This document shows positions 52,140 through 59,657 of a DNA stretch of 64,000 nucleotides, piece after piece (position 1 is the stretch's first letter; each line of letters starts with the position of its first letter). The DNA lies in NCBI GenBank assembly GCA_023393165.1, contig JAEWMJ010000032.1:62001-126000 (forward strand). Reading direction: 5' to 3'. The stretch comes from Bacillota bacterium (GTDB taxonomy: Bacteria; Bacillota; Clostridia; Christensenellales; Christensenellaceae). The position numbers were made by a program, and so were the translations under genes. Under the pieces are notes generated by a model that was not told the DNA's origin, did no database searches, and saw only the letters and a program-made list of their open reading frames with translations.

Positions 52140-52976
52140 TTAATAGCCGTTCATTTTTGTTTTGAGAAACCGGCAGGCCGTTTTCAGGTATTTATGGAAT
52201 CCTGCGTCGTCGTGGCTCCACATTTCGGCCACAAAGAATCCTTCGTAATGCATCTGCGACAGGGTCTTAAAGCAGCTGTCAAAATCCACGACGCCTTCCC
52301 CGAAAGGCACATCCCTGCAAACATTCGGACGGGCGTCCTTTAAATGGATGCCCACGATATGCCGCCCGCCAAGGGGGAGGTCCACCGACGGATTGATGCC
52401 CATGGCGGTCAGGTTTCCTATGTCAACATACGCCTGCAGGTATGGGGAATCCAAAAGCCTGACGTATTCCATCACCTTTTGATTGCTTCCCATAAAGTTT
52501 GTATCCATTGTTTCCAGCGCAAGTATCACGCCTTTTTTTGCCGCATGGTTCACACATTCCACGATAGCGTTTTTAAATAAGATTTCAGAATCGCTGTTTC
52601 TTTGTTCGCCGTGTTCGTCGTAAGCCGCAAGATGAATGATCCTGATCCCCGAATGGTAGGCGAAATCGACCGCCTTTTTGATCAGTTCTATGCCTTTTTC
52701 ACGTATATTGCCGTTGGTGCTGCCCACCGGGTAGGACCGGTTTGCGGTCAGCGCCAGGGTATAAATTGGAATGGACGTTTTCATTATAGCATTTTTAACA
52801 ACATTTGCATAATCCGGACAATATAAACGCTCCATCCGTTCTTCGGTCGCGTCGATATTCATCTCTATAAAATCGTAGCCGCTTTCTTTGGCCAGGTTCA
52901 GCTTATCTTCCCAGCTCAAAGACGCGCATATTGCCTTTTCGTAAATTCCGAACGGCAGATCAACCAGTTTTGTCAA
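52140..52976 (-). CDS. L-xylulose-5-phosphate 3-epimerase (UlaE/SgbU-like)
   Basis: The 278-residue TIM barrel closely follows UlaE: PFGIYEKAICASLSWEDKL, DFIEMNIDATEERMERL, RIIHLAAYD, LALETMDTNFM, YVDIGNLTAMG and KDARPNVCRDVPFGEGVVDF. UlaE epimerises L-xylulose-5-phosphate to L-ribulose-5-phosphate. A TTG start at 52976 with AAAGGAG eight bases upstream gives the normal length; the ATG at 53030 adds an unrelated stretch that runs up to the previous gene. It follows the AraD-like gene. Confidence 0.87.
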   Translation of the reverse strand: MTKLVDLPFGIYEKAICASLSWEDKLNLAKESGYDFIEMNIDATEERMERLYCPDYANVVKNAIMKTSIPIYTLALTANRSYPVGSTNGNIREKGIELIKKAVDFAYHSGIRIIHLAAYDEHGEQRNSDSEILFKNAIVECVNHAAKKGVILALETMDTNFMGSNQKVMEYVRLLDSPYLQAYVDIGNLTAMGINPSVDLPLGGRHIVGIHLKDARPNVCRDVPFGEGVVDFDSCFKTLSQMHYEGFFVAEMWSHDDAGFHKYLKTACRFLKTKMNGY

Positions 52977-53048
52977 AATACATTCTCCTTTAAAAACAAT
53001 CGGCGTTTTGCCTTTTGCGCGTTCCGGCATACAGATCCGCCAGCGGCG

Positions 53049-53690
53049 CTACTTGCCCTGCCCCACCCATTTGAATGTTTCCACAGCCGTCTCGATCTCC
53101 TCGCCGGTCATGACGGCGACCTTGCCCGCCGCTCTTGCCGCAAGATAACATTTGGCGGCGTCTTCCATGTATATCGCGGCGTACAGCGCTTCTTTGAGCG
53201 TCGATCCCACCGTCACCACGCCGTGGTGCTTTAAGATCACCGCGCGCTTGCCGTTTAAATATCCGACCGTCTGGACGCCCATGTCCAGACTGGCCGGGCT
53301 GCTGTAGGGAGCCACGCTGACCGGCCCCAGGGTTACGTTGCACAGGGTGGTGGAGCAGGCCGGAAATTCATCCCCGATCAGGCCGACCGCCGTTGCGTAG
53401 GGCTGGTGGGTATGGATGATCGCGTTTACGTCCTTTAAGTGGTCGTAGATATATTTCAGGGCGACCGTGTCCACCGAAGGTTTCAGGACGCCTTCTATCA
53501 CCTGTCCGTCGCGGTTCAGAACCAGCACGTCGTCCACTGCCATGGTGTCGTAGGAAGTGCCCGAAGGCGTCAATACGATGTCTCCGTTTTCCTTGCGCAC
53601 GCTAACGTTCCCGCCGGCCAGCTGAATCAGGCCATAATGTTTGATTTCAAGCGCCGCGTCGATAATCGCCCGTTTATCCTTTTCATACAT
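53049..53690 (-). CDS. Class II aldolase/AraD-family L-ribulose-5-phosphate 4-epimerase-like protein
   Basis: This 213-residue protein has the metal-binding HTH and HHG motifs and the GNVSVR phosphate loop. The key position in KPSVDT is Asp, as in AraD-type epimerases, where fuculose-phosphate aldolase has Glu. It lacks the AraD HADYF block, so the assignment to 4-epimerase rather than aldolase is likely but not certain. As epimerase it would turn L-ribulose-5-phosphate into D-xylulose-5-phosphate. The ATG at 53690 follows GGAGGAAA. It is the first gene of the operon. Confidence 0.82.
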   Translation of the reverse strand: MYEKDKRAIIDAALEIKHYGLIQLAGGNVSVRKENGDIVLTPSGTSYDTMAVDDVLVLNRDGQVIEGVLKPSVDTVALKYIYDHLKDVNAIIHTHQPYATAVGLIGDEFPACSTTLCNVTLGPVSVAPYSSPASLDMGVQTVGYLNGKRAVILKHHGVVTVGSTLKEALYAAIYMEDAAKCYLAARAAGKVAVMTGEEIETAVETFKWVGQGK

Positions 53691-53836
53691 TGCGGTTTCC
53701 TCCATTCGATTGTATCTATATAAAAATGGCAAATCTGATCAATCGCGTTCACGACTAAACTATTGATGCGGATACCTAGTTGGAATTTGTGTTTTCCGGC
53801 GGCAGAGAGAGTATATTATTTTAAGTTTTTCGCCTT

Positions 53837-53860
53837 TAACATTTGTGATAACATTTGTTA
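53837..53860. promoter_or_regulatory. Tandem regulon operators TAACATTTGTGA / TAACATTTGTTA
   Basis: Two 12-base direct repeats, differing at one base, lie immediately downstream of the -10 box of the pentose-operon promoter. They match the motif shared with transporter 3, lactonase, SorC and microcompartment promoters. Confidence 0.75.
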
Positions 53861-53866
53861 TTTTTG

Positions 53867-53895
53867 ATTATAAGTTGACTCCTGAACTTTGTCAA
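53867..53895 (-). promoter_or_regulatory. Promoter of the pentose operon
   Basis: Perfect TTGACA (53890-53895) and TATAAT (53867-53872) on the minus strand with a 17-base spacer. Operators at 53837-53860 would block the start site. Confidence 0.85.
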
Positions 53896-53950
53896 GACAA
53901 AATCCAAAAAAGAATAAAAAATTTTTTTCGCTATGATCCGGACATAAAAA

Positions 53951-53974
53951 ATTACAACCTTTTAAGGTTGTAAT
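53951..53974 (-). terminator. Terminator-like palindrome upstream of the pentose operon
   Basis: ATTACAACCTT-TT-AAGGTTGTAAT is followed on the minus strand by six T. It probably ends transcription arriving from the lactonase gene through the repeat region. Confidence 0.65.
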
Positions 53975-54039
53975 CCAGATTCATGACAAAGTATATTTGA
54001 GCAATCCCAGGCTATATGTATTGTTTCTTAATTCAAATA

Positions 54040-54425
54040 AAGGCGGCCGGAAGGCCCACTACCCCGGCCAGGCATTTTGAGAGCGGAGCTGAGCGCACGC
54101 CAACGCGTGATGAAGCGAAGCAAACGCTCACTGAGCATGAGATAAGCACGAGTGCAATCCTATAAAAACAGCTTACGCGAAGTGCGAATCACAAGCGTAA
54201 GTGCCGAGGCGACGCAAGCGTAGTTAAGCCTACGCTGAGAGCGGAGCCGACCGCCGCCGGTGAATACGGAACAACCGCGCCCTGTGGGCGAAACAGGAAG
54301 TGCAGTATTCATTGAGTATGAGATGAGCACGAGCGCCTTTATTCAATCTCTCCCTCCGTCACAGCTGCGCTGTGCCACCTCCCTCGTCAGAGGGAGGCTT
54401 GCCTCAAGCGGAAAAATAACACAGT
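54040..54425. repeat. Composite intergenic repeats, copy D
   Basis: A GC-rich, non-coding segment containing GTGCGAATCACAAGCGTAAG (also in copy A). It has internal repeats of the type GAGAGCGGAGC (near 54079 and 54237) and GAGCATGAGATAAGCACGAG (near 54144 and, with changes, 54315). A CCCTC-GTCAC...AGAGGGAGGC palindrome ends it near 54350-54390. It fills the gap between the pentose operon and the lactonase gene. Confidence 0.65.
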
Positions 54426-54452
54426 AGTTGGGGCTTGTCAGCGGCCTTTGGC

Positions 54453-55340
54453 TTAATCTTGAAAGCAGTGGTCAACTCTCCCCGGCACCCGGACGCGCGT
54501 GCGGTATATCCCCCCCGCATCCGGATATTTTTCGAAATCTTCTTTCGCATAGCCCCAGGTGGATGTGGTGATATAAAGGTCCCTCCGGTCCTCCCCGCCG
54601 AATCCGGGGCAGGTGATGAAAGGGCATCCCATGGCGGTTTTCTCAAGCAATTCGCCCGTTTTGGGATCCCATTTTGTCAGCCATCCGTTCCAGAACGTCA
54701 GGTATACGTTCTCTTCTTCATCGATCGCAAGGCCGTCCGGCGAAAAGAATTCGTCCGGCACCGCAATTGCCGTTCGCATGTTTGACGCATGCCCCGCCGC
54801 GATATCGTAATCAAAGGCGAGCACTTTTTTATTGTACGAATCCACCACATACATGGTTTTGTTGTCCCCCGTAAAGACAATCCCGTTGTAATGCTCCATT
54901 TCCTTCACGATCTTTTTAACGGACAGGTCAGTATCGACCACGTAAAACGAACCCTTCATATCGGGCGTATAGCCGGGAGTGCCGTAGCATTTGGCGGTGG
55001 AACTGATAAAGACCCTTCCCTTGGCGTCGCACCCGGCGTCGTTGAACCGGTATTCGGGACGGTCCGCTTCGACAGCCAGCAGGAGCTCCAAACCGCCGTT
55101 TTGAGTGTCCAGTTTGTAAAGTCCGTCCTCAAGCACGCACAGTATCTTTCCGGACGTACAGGGGATTGCGCAGCCTATCATTTTGCCCGTATCAAACCCG
55201 GTATCCCCGCCGCCCGCCGGATCAAAAATATGCACCTTGCCCGCCATCAGGTCCGTCCAGACCAGCCGGCCGGTCTTTGCGTCCCAAAAAGGCGTTTCGG
55301 CCAGTTCGGCCTTTTTATTGATTACTACCTCAAATTCCAT
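54453..55340 (-). CDS. SMP-30/gluconolactonase-family sugar lactonase
   Basis: This 295-residue beta-propeller of the SMP-30/regucalcin family would hydrolyse a sugar lactone. Metal ligand candidates are Glu in AETPFWD, Asn in HYNGIVF and Asp in FSPDGLAID, and RFNDAGCDAKGRVF is a family block. It begins with a regulon operator at 55440-55460 in its promoter region, so it belongs to the transporter 3 / pentose / microcompartment regulon. It suggests that one substrate enters or passes through as an aldonolactone, which no other enzyme here explains. Confidence 0.87.
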   Translation of the reverse strand: MEFEVVINKKAELAETPFWDAKTGRLVWTDLMAGKVHIFDPAGGGDTGFDTGKMIGCAIPCTSGKILCVLEDGLYKLDTQNGGLELLLAVEADRPEYRFNDAGCDAKGRVFISSTAKCYGTPGYTPDMKGSFYVVDTDLSVKKIVKEMEHYNGIVFTGDNKTMYVVDSYNKKVLAFDYDIAAGHASNMRTAIAVPDEFFSPDGLAIDEEENVYLTFWNGWLTKWDPKTGELLEKTAMGCPFITCPGFGGEDRRDLYITTSTWGYAKEDFEKYPDAGGIYRTRVRVPGRVDHCFQD

Positions 55341-55439
55341 ATTGCATCCTCCTTTTTTTAAAACAAAGCCATGCTTTGCAACGAATTCAAACCAATTTTT
55401 TTGGCGGAAGGCATCGATATTTTCTGTAAATCCAAAGTG

Positions 55440-55461
55440 TTGACATTTGTTATAACATTAT
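55440..55461. promoter_or_regulatory. Regulon operator TTGACATTTGTTATAACATT
   Basis: This is the best-conserved copy of the shared motif, with the central palindrome TGTTATAACA, about 100 bases upstream of the lactonase start. Confidence 0.7.
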
Positions 55462-55530
55462 TTAATACATTTTCATGATAACACAGTTATATCCGGTTGT
55501 GAAGTGCTTTCTTTAAAAAAAGATAAAAAC

Positions 55531-55554
55531 AAAGGCGCTCGTCAGAACGCCTTT
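55531..55554 (-). terminator. Terminator after the SorC gene
   Basis: AAAGGCG/CGCCTTT arms with a ten-base loop are followed on the minus strand by a run of T. It separates the SorC gene from the lactonase gene. Confidence 0.65.
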
Positions 55555-55639
55555 TGAATGATGACAGTATATTGCGGGCAGTCCGCCGCCGGACGCACCC
55601 TTATTTTAAATAATTGAAACCCTCTATTCTGGTGTAAAA

Positions 55640-56641
55640 TCAGCCGGCGGCCGGAGTGTTGTTCAGGACTTTTATGGCTCCGGAATTCAGTATATCCAGC
55701 ACATACTGCGCGGTATTCTCGTCCGTTACAAAATAGTGGAGCAGGCCCGTATTCAGCGCGCCTATGATGGAAAACGCCTTATTTATTCCGGTGGCTATCC
55801 CGAGAACGTTCTTGGCCCGGCGGAAACCCTCTTCGTCTATGCCGATCAGCTTGTTGTTGTAATCGCATACCAGAATTTCGCCTTTTATGTTGAACCGCCG
55901 CGCAACCAGGTCCCCGATCGGCTTATCCGGATATTTGTTGATCTGTTCCAGGATATTTTCCATGGCGTACTTTTTGTAGTTTTCATCGTAGCTTTCAGGC
56001 GGCCTGCCTACGCCCACGATGGCGAAATCCAGATTCATCCAGCGCTCGGATATGGTCTTCATATACATGCTTTCAAGGAACCTTTTTTTGTCTTCCAGCG
56101 ATTCCACGATACCCGGCGAATAAATGAACAGCGGGAAGCCGCGCAGCTTTTCCGCATACACGCGGACGCTTTCATTCAGCTGGAATTCCTCGGCCACCAG
56201 CGGCGAACCGCCGATCAGGGGAACCACGTTGATGTCGCAAAGGTTGGTGTTTCTGGGGAAGCCCTGAATAAATTCGTAGCAGGTCGTGCCCCAGGCGATC
56301 CCGATGGTGGAATGGCTGAACATGATATCTGCCGCGAACATGGCGGCGCGTGAAGTCACGATTTTTAAAAGCAGCTGGTCCTGGGTCACGCTGGTGGGAA
56401 CAACGATGCACTTGCGCAGATTGAACCTTTTGGCGAGTTCGCCGGAAAGCTCCTCGTTGTTCACATACGGGTCCTTGATCTGTATCTGCACGATCCCAAG
56501 GCTTTTTGCCTCGGCCAGCAGCATGGAAACGGCCGACCTGGAGATGGACAGCTTTTTTGCTATCTTTTCCTGCGTCAGTTCTTCGTTATAATACATTTTT
56601 GATACCTGCACCAATTTTTGCAGGTCGCTGGTAGGTTCCAT
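55640..56641 (-). CDS. SorC/DeoR-type sugar-binding transcriptional regulator
   Basis: The 333-residue protein has an N-terminal helix-turn-helix (LTQEKIAKKLSISRSAVSML) and a SorC sugar-phosphate-binding domain (GIAWGTTCYEFI, VVPLIGGSP, VGVGRPPES, GDLVARRFNIKGE). Proteins of this family sense phosphorylated sugars. Its own promoter carries the ACATTTG motif in the -10/-35 spacer. It is encoded between the lactonase and microcompartment genes, so it is the best candidate regulator of the shared operon motif. Confidence 0.9.
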   Translation of the reverse strand: MEPTSDLQKLVQVSKMYYNEELTQEKIAKKLSISRSAVSMLLAEAKSLGIVQIQIKDPYVNNEELSGELAKRFNLRKCIVVPTSVTQDQLLLKIVTSRAAMFAADIMFSHSTIGIAWGTTCYEFIQGFPRNTNLCDINVVPLIGGSPLVAEEFQLNESVRVYAEKLRGFPLFIYSPGIVESLEDKKRFLESMYMKTISERWMNLDFAIVGVGRPPESYDENYKKYAMENILEQINKYPDKPIGDLVARRFNIKGEILVCDYNNKLIGIDEEGFRRAKNVLGIATGINKAFSIIGALNTGLLHYFVTDENTAQYVLDILNSGAIKVLNNTPAAG

Positions 56642-56700
56642 ATATTTCCTCCGCTTGAGAAAAATTACACGGTTAAATGTCTGCTTTACCTGTTGTTTGC

Positions 56701-56729
56701 ATTATAACCTTTATCAAATGTTTTGGCAA
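56701..56729 (-). promoter_or_regulatory. Promoter of SorC gene with operator in spacer
   Basis: TTGCCA (56724-56729) and TATAAT (56701-56706) on the minus strand are 17 bases apart, and the spacer contains AACATTTGATAAAGG, a divergent copy of the regulon motif. Confidence 0.7.
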
Positions 56730-56821
56730 TAGTCAAAGAATGACAGGAGGCGTGATTAAACAAAAAAAGACTTTTTCATAAAGCCTATTCAGTACATCCC
56801 TGCCGTGATCCGACGTTTTTT

Positions 56822-57616
56822 TTAAATTCCGTCGACCTGCCGCGATACGGAAACATTGTCCTTTACCAGCTCGATTTCGTACCGGCAGCGGTCTCCGCGG
56901 ACAAGAATGAGCGCCACCTCGAAAACCTTTCCGGATTCTTCCTGGGAAACTCTGGTAACAAAAAACGCGCATGTACCGGGCGCGCAGCGCAGCAATTTTG
57001 CCTGCGTTTTGTCGATGGTGGTGGCGTCGTAGGTTTCAACGGCGCGGACGGGCCTGATGCCGGCTTTCTCGCCGATCGTTTTATACAGGGAGACGTTTTG
57101 CAGCATTTCTTTGTTCAGGCCTTCGCAGAATTTGACCGGGATAAAAACCGTCTCCATCATGAGGGGTTCGCCGTTTGCGCTTCTTCTGCGCACGATTTTA
57201 TAGACCCTTGCATCCTCTCCCGGTCTAAACCTGAAATCCTTAAGAAGATCGGGCGTGGGCTGAATGATCTCAAAGGACAGGATCTCAGAATCTGGCTCAA
57301 GCCCCAGCCGGTTCATTTCGCCCGAAAAACTGTACAGCGTGTTTAAGGAACGCCGGAGTTTTGGGATCGAAACGAACGTACCCTTTCCCTGCAGCCGGTT
57401 GACAAGGCCCTCTTTTTCGAGCGCGGCAAACGCTTGGCGCACGGTGGTGCGGCTGATGGCAAACCGTTCGCAAAACTCGCTTTCGGACGGAAGAAGGTCT
57501 CCCTCCTTCAGCACGCCGCTGATGATATACTGCTTGATGAGCGTTACAATTTGATAGTAAAGCGGCACGCCGCTTTCCATATTCAGTTCATTCTGAAATA
57601 TGATTTCTCTGCCCAT
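56822..57616 (-). CDS. GntR-family regulator, HutC/UTRA type
   Basis: This 264-residue regulator has a winged-helix domain (GDLLPSESEFCERFAISRTT) and a UTRA effector domain (YDATTIDKTQAKLLRC, EVALILVRGDRCRYEIEL). It is the last gene of the microcompartment operon, six bases past the second DeoC gene. Effectors for UTRA domains are small sugars or sugar phosphates, which fits. It could also bind the shared operator motif. No strong ribosome site was seen before the ATG. Confidence 0.9.
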   Translation of the reverse strand: MGREIIFQNELNMESGVPLYYQIVTLIKQYIISGVLKEGDLLPSESEFCERFAISRTTVRQAFAALEKEGLVNRLQGKGTFVSIPKLRRSLNTLYSFSGEMNRLGLEPDSEILSFEIIQPTPDLLKDFRFRPGEDARVYKIVRRRSANGEPLMMETVFIPVKFCEGLNKEMLQNVSLYKTIGEKAGIRPVRAVETYDATTIDKTQAKLLRCAPGTCAFFVTRVSQEESGKVFEVALILVRGDRCRYEIELVKDNVSVSRQVDGI

Positions 57617-57621
57617 TCAGT

Positions 57622-58398
57622 TTATTTCTGCTTGCTCAGCGCCTCTTTTGCCACCGAAACGGAGGCGGACAGGCCGATCCGGTCCGCGCCCGACTGCAGC
57701 ACCTCCATGGCGCGCTGCAAGGTTTTGATACCTCCGTCTATTTTAATTCCCACGTTGCGGCCGACGATTCCCCGTACAAAGCGCACGTCCTCTTCCCTGG
57801 CGGGCTTTCCCGTCAGCGCATTGGATATTTTTACGTAGCCGCATCCGCAAGAGCGTATAAGATCAAGCACAACCGCCTTTTCCTCGTCGTTATACAGGCT
57901 TTGCTCGTATATGGCCTTGATCTTTGCCTTCCCGGCGGCCGCGGCCGCCATCTCCTCCAGTTCCGCCCGGGCATCGGCAATCTCCCCGGATTTTATTGCA
58001 AGGATATTCACGGCGACGTCAAGCTCGGTCGCGCCGTTTTTGATGCATTCGCGTATCTCGCAAAGCTTGGCCGCAGAGGACGCCGCGCCGTGCGGGAAGC
58101 CTACGGGCGCGCATACCGCCACGCCGGCGCCGCGCAGTATTTCCGCCGCAAGGCTCACATAGTAAGGCGATACGCATACGTTGGCGAATCCGTATTTCTT
58201 TGCAAGAAAACATTCTTCCGCTATTTTTTCCTTTGTGATATCCGGATTCAGCAGGGAATGTTCGATCCGGGAAGGGACTTCCGTCCGGTCAATTAAGACC
58301 GGGCAGGCCTCGCGGCCAGCCGCGCCCGCAGATCCGCGGGCGTTGAGCTCCGCCATGACCTCCTCGCGTACCCTCTCGATAATCGCATCAATATCCAT
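57622..58398 (-). CDS. DeoC-family aldolase with encapsulation peptide (DeoC2)
   Basis: The 258-residue protein is a divergent deoxyribose-phosphate aldolase. It retains the Schiff-base Lys in GYVKISNALTG (normally KTSTG) and the second Lys in VGIKIDGGIKT. The N-terminus MDIDAIIERVREEVMAELNA is an amphipathic helix of the kind that targets cargo to microcompartments, followed by a short linker. AGGAG from the end of the upstream BMC-P gene serves as ribosome site for the ATG at 58398. The altered KTST motif suggests a different substrate from DeoC1. Confidence 0.85.
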   Translation of the reverse strand: MDIDAIIERVREEVMAELNARGSAGAAGREACPVLIDRTEVPSRIEHSLLNPDITKEKIAEECFLAKKYGFANVCVSPYYVSLAAEILRGAGVAVCAPVGFPHGAASSAAKLCEIRECIKNGATELDVAVNILAIKSGEIADARAELEEMAAAAAGKAKIKAIYEQSLYNDEEKAVVLDLIRSCGCGYVKISNALTGKPAREEDVRFVRGIVGRNVGIKIDGGIKTLQRAMEVLQSGADRIGLSASVSVAKEALSKQK

Positions 58399-58400
58399 TT

Positions 58401-58697
58401 TTAAACTCCTATCAGTATAGATGTTTCCCCATCTATTGTCAAACTGTCCAGCACGCCGCATATGGCTGCGTCCGCAATGATCTCCTTATCTTCAAGGAGC
58501 ATATTTGCCGCGCCGCCGTCCGTATTGACCAAAACGATATCGCCGATCCCCGCGTCGGCCGCGTCAAACACGATCTGCCTCGGACCGTCGGGGCGCATAT
58601 CCCGCGTCAGATATTCCACCAGCATCAGCTTATAGCCCAAGTGGCCCTCATCCTTGATTGTCGAAACGACATTCCCCACGACTCTCGCGATTTTCAT
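58401..58697 (-). CDS. BMC-P (EutN/CcmL) shell vertex protein, copy 1
   Basis: This 98-residue protein of the EutN/CcmL family forms pentamers that cap microcompartment vertices. It begins MKIARVVGNVVSTIKDEGHLG, with the family blocks AADAGIGDIVLVNTDGGAA and ICGVLDSL. Its start overlaps the end of the BMC-H copy 1 gene by four bases, and it ends three bases before DeoC2. Confidence 0.93.
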   Translation of the reverse strand: MKIARVVGNVVSTIKDEGHLGYKLMLVEYLTRDMRPDGPRQIVFDAADAGIGDIVLVNTDGGAANMLLEDKEIIADAAICGVLDSLTIDGETSILIGV

Positions 58698-58987
58698 TTG
58701 GACGGGGTTTTGGGCACAGCAGCGGGAAGAATGCCTTCCACATCGTCATGCGGACTGGGGATCACATGCACGCCGTACAGCTCGCCCACGCGTTTAGCGG
58801 CCGCTGCGCCTGCGTCCACCGAGGCCTTTACCGCGCCCACGTCGCCCCTCACCATTACGGTAACCAACCCGGAGCCGATTCTTTCTTTTCCGATCAGCCT
58901 CACGTTTGCGGCCTTCACCATCGCGTCGGCCGCCTCGATCGAGCCTATCAAACCCTTGGTTTCCACCATTCCCAGTGCTTCTTTCAT
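58694..58987 (-). CDS. BMC-H shell hexamer protein, copy 1
   Basis: The 97-residue single-BMC-domain protein (PduA/EutM type) builds the shell facets. It opens MKEALGMVETKGLIGSIEAA and has the pore-region and edge blocks TVMVRGDVGAVKASVDAG and VHVIPSPHDDVE. It matches copy 2 at 82 of the first 88 residues and is identical from residue 37 to 88; only the tail differs (AAVPKTPSK against RIEK). This indicates recent tandem duplication or gene conversion. Confidence 0.95.
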   Translation of the reverse strand: MKEALGMVETKGLIGSIEAADAMVKAANVRLIGKERIGSGLVTVMVRGDVGAVKASVDAGAAAAKRVGELYGVHVIPSPHDDVEGILPAAVPKTPSK

Positions 58988-59000
58988 CTTTTCTTCTCCT

Positions 59001-59267
59001 TCATAATTGTTCGCTTAATTTGTCTATAAATCCCACAACCGCCGCATCAACAGGCGTATACTGCTTCCTGAACATTCTCGCGGCCTCCTTGGAACCGATC
59101 AGGTACACAAAATCCCCGATCCCGGCCTGGCGCGTGGAATCGGCGGCCACAATCAATCCTTTGGGCTTTCCGTTTTCCATCAGGCGCACGGTCAACAGCG
59201 GGATGCCTGTAAGATTCTCATCTTTTACGGTCGAAACCACAGCGCCCGTTATCAGCCCCGTATACAC
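59001..59267 (-). CDS. BMC-P (EutN/CcmL) shell vertex protein, copy 2
   Basis: The 89-residue EutN/CcmL protein begins at a GTG (VYTGLITGAVVSTVKDENL), one base after the stop of the BMC-H copy 2 gene; the longer frame runs into that gene. It has AGIGDFVYLIGSKEAARM and VDAAVVGFIDKL. It differs clearly from copies 1 and 3, so three vertex types may coexist. Confidence 0.88.
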   Translation of the reverse strand: MYTGLITGAVVSTVKDENLTGIPLLTVRLMENGKPKGLIVAADSTRQAGIGDFVYLIGSKEAARMFRKQYTPVDAAVVGFIDKLSEQL

Positions 59268-59268
59268 T

Positions 59269-59547
59269 TTATTTCTCGATCCTGGGCAGAATGCCTTCCA
59301 CATCGTCATGCGGGCTGGGGATCACATGTACGCCGTACAGCTCGCCCACCCTTTTGGCCGCCGCGGCGCCCGCGTCCACCGAAGCCTTTACCGCGCCCAC
59401 GTCGCCGCGCACCATCACGGTCACCAAGCCGGAGCCGATCTGTTCCTTGCCCGTGAGTTTTACGTTGGCAGCCTTCACCATTGCGTCGGCCGCCTCGATC
59501 GCGCCGATCAAACCCCTGGTTTCCACCATTCCCAATGCCTGTTTCAT
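59269..59547 (-). CDS. BMC-H shell hexamer protein, copy 2
   Basis: The 92-residue BMC-H protein opens MKQALGMVETRGLIGAIEAA, near-identical to copy 1. GGAGGT lies before its ATG and a hairpin about 60 bases upstream may mark a processing point that raises its expression. It is the first shell facet gene after the aldehyde dehydrogenase. Confidence 0.95.
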   Translation of the reverse strand: MKQALGMVETRGLIGAIEAADAMVKAANVKLTGKEQIGSGLVTVMVRGDVGAVKASVDAGAAAAKRVGELYGVHVIPSPHDDVEGILPRIEK

Positions 59548-59591
59548 TCTAAACCTCCAATAAAATTATAATATTGCCTTCATTATTTCAG

Positions 59592-59624
59592 GATGCGCAG
59601 AAGTATTAGAGCCTCTGCGGCATC
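59592..59624 (-). promoter_or_regulatory. Intercistronic hairpin upstream of BMC-H copy 2
   Basis: GATGCCGCAGAGG pairs imperfectly with CTTCTGCGCATC around an eight-base loop. It lies between the aldehyde dehydrogenase and BMC-H genes with a TATAAT-like word just after. It may separate enzyme and shell expression. Confidence 0.45.
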
Positions 59625-59657
59625 AAACCCTTGACATCGTTCATCTCCCTGCAATGC

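Noticed and set aside
53049..53690. Fuculose-phosphate aldolase feeding lactaldehyde to the microcompartment
   Set aside because: The key position in KPSVDT is Asp as in AraD-type epimerases, where FucA has Glu, and the protein has no targeting helix. Aldolase activity is not excluded but is less likely.
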